Shown: in pieces, positions 24,867 through 35,470 of the stretch | Layout: every line of letters starts with the position of its first letter | Position numbering within the stretch: position 1 is the first letter of the stretch | NCBI GenBank assembly: GCA_035236585.1 | Contig: CP141132.1 | Coordinates: forward strand, 18,699,945 to 18,763,944 | Direction: 5' to 3' | Origin: Warburgia ugandensis | Lineage: Eukaryota; Streptophyta; Magnoliopsida; Canellales; Canellaceae | Length of the DNA: 64,000 nucleotides | Notes under the pieces: model-generated | Databases searched by the model: none | What the model was told of the DNA's origin: nothing | Seen by the model: only the letters and a program-made list of their open reading frames with translations | Made by a program: the position numbers and the translations under genes

Positions 24867-25269
24867 CATGATATTTAATGATTAGATTTCAATTGTTTTG
24901 AAATATATTTGCTTAGGTTTTGTTATTTTTATTGTATTTCATGCATACCATTTTAGATATTCTCTATGTTGCTCAAAATGGGTAGATCTACTTGATCTTT
25001 ACCATTAAATAATGAGTCTATAAATCATGTTTTACTCTATGATAAATCTAAATGAATATTCTGAATAGATCTTCAAGATAATCTAAATCTAAGTACATAA
25101 ATAATTATTATTTAAATATACAAACTTTTTAAAAAGTCAGATCATTAATCCTACACGATTTCATGTACATTTAACCTTTCACTATTAATAAATCAATTAC
25201 CAATAGATTATTATTCAATAAATATAAAAAGAATGATTTTAAATGATCTAAGATGTTAATCATACTCAT

Positions 25270-27457
25270 ACAAATCATCATAAACTTATCCCAATTAGGG
25301 GTCAACCAGATGAATCTTACTCCTCCATTCTCCTCTATTAAGTATCATGACTTCATTTAGCCCCAAAGTTTTAAATATTTTCTCACCACTTCTATCCACA
25401 TTCTTTTGGGCCTTCCCCTTCTCCTTTTAGAACCTCCGACTTGCATTGCCTCACTCCTTCTAATTGATGCCATTTTTGGTCTCCATTGGACATGTCTATA
25501 TCATTTAAGTTTAATCTCCCTAATCTTGTTACCTATTGGTGTTACTCCTAATGTTTTCATTCATAATTCTATCCTTTCTTATCTTGCAACTCATCCATCT
25601 CAACATCCTTATTTTCACTATGCTCATCCTATGACCATGATGTTCCTTAACTGTCTAACACTATAATCCATGGAGCATGACCGGCCTAATAGCCATCCTA
25701 TAGAATTTTCCTTTTAATTTGAGTGTCATGTGTCAATTACACAAAACTTCAGAGGTGCATATCTATTTGTTCCAGCCCACTTGGATACTCTAGGTCACCT
25801 CCCTCTAAATCCCTCCACTCTCATGAATCATCAATCCTAAGTACCAAAAGTGATCTTTTACAAGGACTCCTTGGTTATCAATCTTTACCTGTGCTCCACT
25901 TCTACTCCTCTCCTTGCTAAAATTGCATTCTATATGCTCTATATTAGTTTTGTTGATTTTAAATCCTTTAGTTCTAATGATTCTCTTAATAATTCTAGCC
26001 TTTGTGTTTATGCCCTCCTTTGTCTCATCAATTAAAACTATATCATCTGTAAATAGCATGCACCATGTAATCTCCTCATGCAAATGTTTTGTTAACTCAT
26101 TTATAATAAATATAAAAAGGTACGGGAACAATGTCAATCCTTGTACAATCCTATAGTGATAGAAAAATCATCGATCTCGCCACCAGTGGTCTTAACATCT
26201 CCCTCATACATATTTTAATTTTGTCTATATACCCCTGTAAAATCCCTTTCTCATGCAACACTCTCTATATTAACTCTCTAGATACATATCATAAGCTTTC
26301 TCTAAGTCTATAAAGACCATGTGTAGGTCCTTCCTCCTCTCCATATATTTCCCCATCAATTATCTAGTAAGCAAATAACTTCCTTGGTAGACCTCCTAGG
26401 CATGAAGCCAAACTGGTTCTCTGATACACTTATCTCATGCAATGGCCTCTTCTCAATCATTCTTTCAAAAAGTTTCATAGTGTGGCCCAAAATTAGTGCA
26501 GTTTTGTATGTCTCCTTTATTCTTATAATTGGTACGATAGAGCTTTTCTTCCATTCATTCGATATTTTCTTTGATTTTATAATCTTATTAAACAACTTTG
26601 TTAACTAAACTACTTTAGTATATCCCATATGCTTCCAAACTATATTAGTATTTTATTGGGCCCCAGGGCCTTTCTTGATTTCAACTTTTTTAATGGCTCT
26701 TTCACTTTAGGTATTCTATTCCTATAGTCATATTTATAATGTCTACTATTATTTAGGTTTATAGTACTTCCAATCCCTATATTCTAAGGGCAATTGTCAT
26801 TTAGCAAAATTTTAAAGTAACTTTCTCATCTTTGTTTAATCTCGTCATCTTTGACTAGCACCCTTTGATCATTACTTCTAATGCAATTAACATGGTCCAA
26901 GTCCTTACCCTTCTATTCTCTTATTTTGCAAGTTTAAACACATATTTTTCACTTTCTCTTGATTTTAATCTATTATAGAGATCATCATATGCCTTGAGTT
27001 TAGCCTCACTTACTATTCTCTTAGGAACTTTTCTAGCATCCTTATACTATTCATAATTTTCATTACTTCTAGTCTTTTGCCATGCTGTAAAACACACTTG
27101 TTTTTCTTTAATAAATTTTTGTACCATTTCACTCTACCACCAAGTTTCCTTTACTAATTGCCTTTTACCTTTAGATACTCTAAGGATATCTTTTGCCACT
27201 TTCTTAATGGACTTTAACATATTAGTCCACATGGTGTTTACTTCCATTTTATTGTTCTAGTTTCCTTCTACCACCAATGTATTTGTGAGGTTATTTTCTC
27301 CCCTTTTAAGTTGCACCACTTAGTTTTTGGATACCTATTAAGTTCATTTCCTTTCTTCTATGTTTTAATGTATCTCCATAACCATTAATTTATGTTGTGA
27401 GGTTAAACTCTGACCTAGTATCACCTTACAATCCTTACACATTGATCTTTCAATATT
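25270..27457 (-). mobile_element. RTE-type LINE, reverse transcriptase half (pseudogene)
   Basis: On the minus strand this encodes the plant RTE reverse transcriptase. WMQAM-like copia motifs are absent. Instead there are SENQFGFMPRRST (in 26356-26595) and the catalytic loop CMLFTDDIVLIDE with TDD at 26042-26053, one change from the usual FADD. Beyond that, YLG and following motifs continue toward 25270. Several stops and frameshifts break it. The open parts at 25805-26137 and 26356-26595 are the best-preserved blocks. The 5' half (endonuclease) of the same copy is at 45211-46080, separated by the CACTA insertion. The 3' tail was not resolved. Confidence 0.85.
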
Positions 27458-27469
27458 CACTACTACACA

Positions 27470-27990
27470 CAAGGCTTTTAAAGTTGGCATAAAGAAGTCA
27501 TTATATTGATTGCTGACTTAGTAAATATTTTGCAAGTCTAATAGAAGTAAATGACTTTAAAAATATAAATTTAAGAAGTCGTTTAATTGTAAATGACTTT
27601 AGAAGTCTAGCGCGAAGAGGAAAATTTTCATTGGAAGGACTTTTAAAGTCATTTACAATTAAACAACTTTAAAAGTTATTGACATTTGAAGTCATTCACA
27701 CCTAAACTACTTTAAATGTCATTAACTTTTGAAGTTGTTTAGGCTAAGCAACTTCAAAAGTATACACATAAATTTGGCGTGAAGATTATTGTACATGGGA
27801 ACAGACTTTTAAAGTTGTTTGATGCTAAACAACTTCAAATGTCAATAACTTTTGAAGTTGCTTGAGTCAAACAACTTCTTAAGTCCTTTCTTGTGTAAAC
27901 TTTTGAAGTTGTTTTGTACTAAATAACTTCAAAAGTTATTGACTTTTAAAGTCGTTCAATACTAAACAACTTCTAAAGTCCTTGTTCATT
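27470..27990. repeat. CACTA left subterminal repeat array
   Basis: Many short alternating units of the AAGTCATTTA / TAAACGACTT kind occur in direct and inverted orientation, each a small palindrome around TTTAAAGT or AAGTTGTTTA. Such arrays are the usual transposase-binding region of CACTA elements. Confidence 0.8.
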
Positions 27991-28621
27991 TATAAATTGC
28001 CAACCTTATATCATTTTTTCTTATATCCCCTCCTTCTCATGGGTGGCATGACGGCATGCTCCTCTAGTCCTTATGCTTCTTTCTTTTTCGTTTCTTACTT
28101 TCCATTTTCGATATTTTGATTGTTTGTGTCATGAAAAATACTATGAGTAAACCATAACTTATTATTATTATTATCATGAATTGCTTTCTTATTACTAACT
28201 CTCTATTTTCATTTTGTAGATCAAGTGAGTTTTCTCACTACAGATGATGGGGTTAAGAAGTGTGTTCGATAGTCCTGATTTCGCAAAAATCATATGATTT
28301 CATTGTAAATACCATCTACTTCTCTCTCTAATCCTCACTATTGGAGAAACGGTGAATATTATGATCTGTGGTTCTTGTCCAAATTTAGGGTTTGATGAAG
28401 AGTGGTGATTATACCATCAAGTTTTGGCCAAGGAAATTGCAAGACACTCTCTCACCCCATAGATTGGTGTGAGCTAAATACTAGGAGGTTAGATTTGATC
28501 AAAAAGAGTAGATTTGTTGTTTGATCTTGTATTAATAAGATCTAAAAATATGTAAATTTTGATATATTTAACAATGGATGTAATAAAAAAATAATTTGAT
28601 TTCCTTGTTCACATGCTTGTT

Positions 28622-28623
<2 letters not shown>

Positions 28624-28665
<42 letters not shown>

Positions 28666-28672
28666 TGTGTGT
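28624..28672. repeat. GT microsatellite
   Basis: About 20 GT units with one interruption, inside the CACTA 5' region. The 62-codon frame over it is an artefact. Confidence 0.97.
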
Positions 28673-29409
28673 AAAATTATTTTCATTGTGTATTTATGTA
28701 AGATATTGTGATGTACAAAAATCAAATAAATATATATTTAGAGTGAAAATATGTAAAATTTTAAAGTCATTTGCTGTAAAGTGAAAATATGTAAGTTTTT
28801 ATAGCTAAACGACTTTAAAAGTGTGGACTTTTAAAGTCTTTTAGATTAAATGAATTTAAAAGTCTTGACATTTAAAGTTTGTTTAACTATAAACAACTTT
28901 AAAAGTTGATTAATTGTAAATGACTTTAAAAGTCCAAACTTTTAAAGTGGCTTGCAACAAACAACTTCAATTTTACGAGTCTATTTGAAGAGTTGTTTTG
29001 TCAACTTTTGCCGTGCTTTTTTTTACTATGTTCATGATTACACTCAAAACCTAAGCTGAATTTCTCTTTGATTATCCTCAACCAAATCCTAACTGTGAAT
29101 TGGAACTACATTCCCAAATTCTAGGTGGATATCAATTTTTGAGTGTTGGTTAGTATCTCTTTGTTTGTTTCATATGTATTACACATATTTGACATTTTTT
29201 TTTACAAGGTTATGGGTTAGAAACTTTCCTTTTTAAAGTTAATTTTCTTTTTGAATGTATTTGTCATATTTTTATTTTTTTCATTATTAATTGAAAACTT
29301 TCATATAATGTATTTATTTCAAATATTTCTAATTCTTGTAGACCTAGTGTTTGGTAAAAAGCTTAATCTAATCTTTTCATGCCTAACAAGTCTCCACACA
29401 GATTTGCTT

Positions 29410-32400
29410 CAATTTCTTATGATAGTGGACAAATATGCTTGGATGGCTACAAAAAGAACATCAAAAGAATATGAGGAGAGAACAAAAAATTTCATAGAAT
29501 TTGCACTTAGGGCAGGTGTTGATCATAATCACATGCATTGTCCATGCTCAAAATTTGCAAACTTGTAAAAAGTAACTATAGGGTATTGAGAGAACACTTG
29601 TGCTTCAATGAAATCCATGAAAGCTATCACCCATGGATTGGGCATGGTGAAGAAATTCCACATAAGCCCTCGACAAGGACTAGAAGCTATGATCAAGATA
29701 GTGTAGGAAGTGTTGGGGATAGTACAACTGTACCAATGTTTCGAGATGCATATGATGACTTCCAAAATGTCGCTAAACAATTTCATATAACATTAGATGA
29801 AGTCAATGAGCTTTGTACCTTGAATGTAAAGATTATGGTAGAACTTTACAACATGAAATCAATATTTGGTTTTTGTTTTTTTTTGTCAAGGTTTTATCGA
29901 AGTATTGAAAGTAGTAGGTAAGATGTTATCGAAGTTTAATAAATTGGAAAGGTCTACATGGGAGGCAAAGAAAACCTTGGCTGCACTATGGTTGAAGTAT
30001 GAGAAGAAATATGCACGTCCTGATGATTGCATCTTGTATAGGAAGGAGCACAAGAATAAAACTCCATGCCCAACTTGTGGACAACCAAGATAGAAGTTAA
30101 AAGAAGAATTCAACTGAGACAGCTACAAACATTTCTACAAGGGATATATGGTACTTCCCCCCTATTCCAAGGTTCATAAGAATGCTTCGTATAATAGAAA
30201 TAGCAAAGAAATTAATATGGCATGCCAAGTATAGAGTAGTTGATAGCTTCACATCATCCAGCAGATAGCTTAGCATAGAAGCTCGTAGACTTCATGTGCC
30301 CTAATTTTGGTGAAGAACTTAGAAACCTACAACTTGGATTATCTGCAGATAGGATTAATCCTCATAATTCTTTGAGTAGCAAGTATAGTTGTTAGCCCAT
30401 TATATTAGTTTGTTACAACCTCGCACTATCTCCAAGCATGAAGAGGAAGTTCATGATGTTAACTATGTTGATATTGGGTCCAAAGCAAGTACAAAATGAC
30501 ATTGACATGTACTTGTCTCCCTTTATCAATGATCTTGAACATTATGGGATGTAGATATTGAAGCATATGAAGCATATAGAAAAAGATGTTCACCTTAAAG
30601 ACTATACTGTTATGGACAATAAATGACTTCCCTACGTATGATAATTTGTTTGGATGCACTGTGAAGGGATACAATGCTTGTGCTATTTGTAGTGATCAAA
30701 CATGTGTTGTATGACTTAAACATGGTACAAAAATGGAATTCCTTGGGCACAAAAGATGGGTACACAGAGACCATCCATATTGTTTTAAGAAGGGAGAATT
30801 TAATGATAGCACAAAGATAAGGACACCTCCAAAGATGTTGACAGGATGACAAGTATTGTAGCTGGTTGAAAACATTAATGTCTTATGGGGATAGAAGAAA
30901 TCAAATAAACATGCGGGTGAAAGTAATTGTAGAAGTTGTTGGAAGAATAAATCAATATTCTTTCAGCTGGCATATTGGAAATCACTACATCTATGCCATG
31001 TGCTTGATGTCATGTACATTGAGAAGAATGTGTGTGAAAGCTTGACTAGTACCTTGCTTAATATCTCAAGAAAAACAAAGGATGGACTTGCAGCTCTAAT
31101 GGATCTTATGCATATGTGTTTGTAGAGGAGGTTGCATCCAAAGGATAGAGGTCGTTGAGGAACATACTTGCTTAAGGCAAATTATACGCTCGGTGGAGAC
31201 GAAAGGAGAATAATGTGTCAAATCCTATCCAAGTTCAATGTCCAAGACAGCTACTCTTCAAACATTAAAAATATTATCTCCATGGAAGAGCTAAAATTGT
31301 TGGGGGATGAAGTCTCACAATTGCCATGCATTGATGCAACAACTCTTGCCCATAGCAAGATGTTAGGTGTTATTGAACAAAGTTAGAGGCCTATTACAAA
31401 ATTTTGTTACTTCTTTAATGCTTTATGGAAGAAGGTGGTGGATGTTTCAAAATTATAAGAAATTCAAGGTCATTTAGTGATAATTTTATGCAAGCTTGAG
31501 ATAATCTTCCCACCATCCTTCTTTGATATCATAGTACACTTAACAGTGCACGTCATTGATGAGGTCAGACTCTATGGATCAGTTTACTTGAGATGGATGT
31601 ACTTGTTTGAGAGGTACATGAAAATTTTAAAAGGGTACATACATAATCACAATTGGCTAGAGGGCTGTGTAGCCAAATGTTATATTGTAGAAGAAGCAGT
31701 GGAGTTTTGCACAAAGTATATCTCAACAGTGCATGCGATTGAAATCCCAAGAAAGAAATAATCGTTGCATTTCATGATCCCAAGGTTGAGAACCTCTATT
31801 GAGTGGTCATGTATAGACCATTGACTATAAAGAACGGGACCAGGCACATCTTTATGTTGCGAAATGTTGACGAACTCCAACCATACATTAAGTTGATCAT
31901 GCACTTAGATAAAATTTAATTGTTGATGGTTATATTTTCTTTTATCACTCCATTAATTTGTGTGTGTGTGTGTGTGTGTAGTGAACACATGGATGTCCTC
32001 AAGGCAAAGATCTAAGTTACATAAAGAAACAAAAGTGGTTATAATTTGAGCATTGTCACACTTTCAATACATGGCTCCATAAGAAGGTAAAATGAAAGAA
32101 TTCTCACTTAATATTAATAAACTACATTATGTATATACATCTATATATATATATATATAATCTTACTTAATTGCAGTAATCATATATCTTACTTAATATG
32201 TGTGTACATAGATTTAAGATTAGTAAGAAGTAGCAGGCAATGGTATATTCAAACCCTTGGGCTAGATGGTGATGGGACCACAACTAGAAATAATAAAATA
32301 TGTTGAATATGCCATCAATGGTTATTACTTTTATACGAAAGACCGTGATAACTCAAGAGTGCAATAGAATAGTGGGGTTAGCTTAGTTGTCAATGCTACA

Positions 32401-32840
32401 TTCTTTTCCAATTCAAAGGATAAAAGGCCAATAGTGGCAGATGATATTTATTATAAGGTTATAAGAGAGATATGGGCCTTTAACTATACTTTTAGAATTG
32501 TGGTTGTGTTTAAGTGTGATTGGGTGGAACACAACAAAGATAGCATCAAAACTGATGCCTTTGGATTGACATTGGTTGACCTTAACAAGTCGGTTATAAA
32601 AATCATCAATTTATTTTGGCATCTCAAGCAAAATAAGTATTTACGTGCAAGACAAATGTGATAAGAGATGGTCAACTATTTTATCATCTTGTTTGAGGGA
32701 TTTTTATAATGAAGACGACATAGGAGATATTAAAATAGATTACCCTTCTATTACCGAAACAATCCTATCAATCGAAGTAGTACTTGGTGAGATTGAGGAT
32801 TATGTACTTGACAATGGTGAAGAGGGTGCTTGGGTTTGAA
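29410..32840 (+). pseudogene. CACTA transposase TNP2 (degenerate)
   Basis: Parts of a plant CACTA transposase appear in order, in changing frames with many stops. A transposase-associated N-terminal domain lies at about 29422-29670 (…HCPCSKFAN…LREHLC…HGEEIPH). A Cys-rich segment DDCILYRKEHKNKTPCPTC ends near 30090. The TNP2 core spans 30140-31150, including CLDA..GYNACAICSD near 30655-30695 and LDVMYIEKNVCESL at about 31001-31045. A DUF4218-like part lies at 31470-31740 (CKLEIIFPPSFFDIIVHL…VHVIDE). A DUF4216-like part lies at 32440-32650 (IREIWAFNY…KCDWVEHN…DLNK). The last exon-like frame ends near 32840. It would have cut and moved the element; it cannot make a full protein now. Introns were not mapped. 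Confidence 0.85.
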
Positions 32841-33184
32841 AACTATATATAGTTGGGGCTATATGGATTGTATTAGTGAGTTGCAATATAATTCTAGATT
32901 TACAATTAGCTCTTTTTCCATGAGCTATATGGATTATAAGTGAGTTGTATGTGATGTATACATATATATCATAAAAGAATGATAAATGAGGAGTTATTCT
33001 AAAAAATACCTTGATTTCCTTGTTCATATGTTTATATATATATATATATACATATCCATGTGTGTACAATGAATGCATGAATCAATGTTGATTATCATAA
33101 AAAATCTATTTCATTGTGTATTAATTGTTAAATATTGTAAAGTACTAGCATAAAATATATATAATTTAAATTAAAAAATAATTT

Positions 33185-33345
33185 ATGTAGTCATTTAGTT
33201 TAAACTTCTTTAAAAGTATATATTATTAAAGTCATTTAGTGCTAAACGACTTTAAAAGTCTTTACTTTTTAAAATTATTTAGCACTAAACAACTTTAATA
33301 ATATAACTTTTAGAGTCATTTATCACTAAACATCTTCATTATTTA
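33185..33345. repeat. Internal CACTA subterminal-type array
   Basis: Contains several palindromic units, the best at 33228-33253, where AAAGTCATTTAG pairs with CTAAACGACTTT with one mismatch. It lies just after the TNP2 pseudogene, far from the element's ends. A similar array at 28765-28975 lies just before it. Confidence 0.75.
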
Positions 33346-33395
33346 GAATCAAATTTAGCACCAAGAACGATAAACCAAATTTACTCTAATTATCA

Positions 33396-34260
33396 TGTAA
33401 CATTTTGATTTTTAAAAAGGGCAATTTGGTAATTTTGCATAGTAGCCCACTTTCAAAATTTTGAGATTTGAGTAGCTTTCATCTATTTTTTTACTATAAT
33501 TATATAACAAAATAATTTTCAAGTGTAAAATTTTTGAAAATTAAAGTATTAAATAAACTAAAGAAGGGGGCCATTTTGATAATGGCACCCCCTCCCACTT
33601 AAATCATTAGTCAATGAAAAGAGAACAAACCAAGGTTTGTTCTTAAAATCCTAATAGGAGGAAACCCTAGTAGAGTCAACTATAGAGAAGAAAGGAGAGA
33701 GAAGAGAGGGGAGAGGAAGAGAGGAGGAGAAAGATGGGCTGATCCAACAGATGGTACCGTTCGACACCGTTGAAGCCTAGACTGGTGCGCAGGTGAGAAA
33801 AATTGACAACAAGAAGAAGGGGGAGAAGAAAGAGGAGAAGAAAAAGAAGAAGAAGAAGAAGAAGAAGAAGAAGAAGAAGAAGAAGAAGAAGAAGAAGAAG
33901 AAGAAGGGGTAGAAGGAGAGGAAAAGAGGAGGAGAAATAGAGGCCGATCTAGGCCATCGGTGTTATTTGATGCCAATGATGCCTAGATTGGTGTGCAAGT
34001 GAGAAAAATTGATGGTGAGAAGAAGGGGGAGAAGAATGGGTAGAAGAAAGAGGAGAAGAACAAGAAGAACAAGAAGGGGGAGAAGGAGAGGAGAGGAGGA
34101 GAAAGAAGGGGGATATAGGCCACCGGCGACGTTCGATGTCTAGACGTGTGCGCAGGTGAGAAAAGCTAATTTGACAGAAGAAGGGGGAAAAGAAAGAGGA
34201 GGAAAGGAAAAAGAAGGCTTTTCCAAGTAGATATTCTAAATCTAGTTCATGGTTTTGATG
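33396..34260 (+). mobile_element. Family-L LTR fragment, copy E
   Basis: It begins with a family-like TGTAACATTTTG. It holds a perfect hairpin at 33566-33592 (GGGGG, CCATT, loop TTGAT, AATGG, CA, CCCCC), then the purine-rich leader with three tandem units and a GAA microsatellite. No family end is found before copy F. The 3' limit and target duplication are not resolved, so this may be a truncated copy. The 98-residue Ser-rich minus-strand frame here is read from the GAA repeat. Confidence 0.6.
33660..34230. repeat. Three tandem purine-rich units, each with a splice-donor-like site
   Basis: Each unit has a GA-rich segment, a GGCC/GATGCC..GCCTAGA segment, then (G/C)CAGGTGAGAAAA or a close variant (33788, 33995 and about 34151), then a GAA-rich segment. 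Anchor spacing is about 206 and 157 bp; expansion of the GAA run (33840-33905) explains part of the difference. Confidence 0.75.
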
Positions 34261-34904
34261 GATTTGTGCATGGATGAGTATGAATGGAATGTTTCAGATT
34301 TCGTTTGAATATATGAACATGATTTGAGTAGATAAGTTGTGACTCTGTTACAATGAGATGCATTCTACCTGTAAGCCATGTTTTTTTCTCTAATATCCTT
34401 AGCTTTGTTGTTGCTGATATACTGAGGGACTATCTTTATTTTGTACCTAGAGATTTAAAGATATATATACTTAGGGACTAGTAAAAGAGGACATTGAAGA
34501 GGCTGTCCTAGCATGTTTTATTATGATAAACTAACCTCATTTTGTGTCCTATTAATTTGCTTCCTAATGAAGAAGACATGCTTTGTTTTTGAATGATGTA
34601 AAGAGTGTGTCTGTTGTTGGGTATTTTGGGTAGGTGAGCTACTAATAGGAATCCATTTGAGGTCAATGGAAGAGACACACATACTTTTTGATCTTAAACA
34701 ATTATCTATATGTTTTTGAACTTAGTTTGTTTTATCCAAAGTTTTGTACAAAGCTAGTTCATCTACCATAACCACTTGTTTTGTTTTTTTTTGAATGGTG
34801 AGTGGAATTGAACCCACATATTCTTGGTTGAGAAGCAAGTCAAGTTACCAGCTTGGATATGTGCTAAAACCTAGTCCATCTGCATAATGGGATAAGATAG
34901 TTTG
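34261..34904. other. Unassigned repeat DNA between copies E and F
   Basis: No domain-bearing ORF. It may be the continuation of copy E or another insertion. It would join 38915 onward when copy F is removed. Nothing else can be supported. Confidence 0.4.
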
Positions 34905-35443
34905 TGTAACAACCCTAAAATTTTATTATTCATGATCAGGTTATGAGTTTTCTAGAAGTGTGTCTTTTAATAGGATAATAATTTGGAATTATAATTGAAA
35001 TCATTAGATAGTACTTAGAAAATGGAATCCAATGAGCCAAAGAACGCTAAAAACAAAGTCCGAATAAGGAAGTAATGAGACTTCGAAGTCAGGGCTATTT
35101 TGATAATTAAAAGTTAAAAAAAAAACTAAAAGTAAGAACATGAAATTTAAATTACTAAATCTGAATTCTCCTCGTTGATACGAATCCAACATCACTAAGT
35201 TTGATGAAATCAGAGATTGGACGAATAAATAGTAATTTTCTTACAGAGGGGTATTTTAATAATTTCCCTAGAGGGCCTCATGTATAGAATTTTGAGGTCC
35301 GGTAGTAGAGGGGCATCAGAAAACCCATCATGAGTGGAGGTCACACACATGTGACTAAAATGATGATGTTACGTAAGGGAAAAACATCATTAACATAAAC
35401 TAAATTAAAAACAAAAAGAAATAATTTATAATAAGTAAAAGGA

Positions 35444-35470
35444 GGGGGCCATTTTGATAATGGCACCCCC
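35444..35470 (+). other. Family-L promoter-region hairpin (copy F)
   Basis: GGGGG and CCATT pair with AATGG and CCCCC around loop TTGAT, with CA bulged. It is identical to the copy-E hairpin at 33566-33592. Confidence 0.8.

Larger units (their letters stand above)
22441..25250. other. Intergenic DNA, no gene seen
   Basis: AT-rich sequence without a domain-bearing ORF. It contains the GTAT microsatellite and the 152-bp tandem duplication listed separately. The 94-codon minus-strand frame at 23625-23909 is largely read through the GTAT repeat. Confidence 0.6.

Noticed and set aside
27470-27990. Regular short repeats resembling a CRISPR array
   Set aside because: The units are inverted as well as direct, spacing is irregular, and they lie at the end of a CACTA element in a plant genome.
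33680-33976. 98-codon Ser-rich frame
   Set aside because: It is the reverse reading of the GAA microsatellite in copy E.
34800-34840. GAATTGAACCCAC as a possible tRNA T-arm
   Set aside because: No cloverleaf could be built around it on either strand. The phrase is common in plant intergenic repeats.
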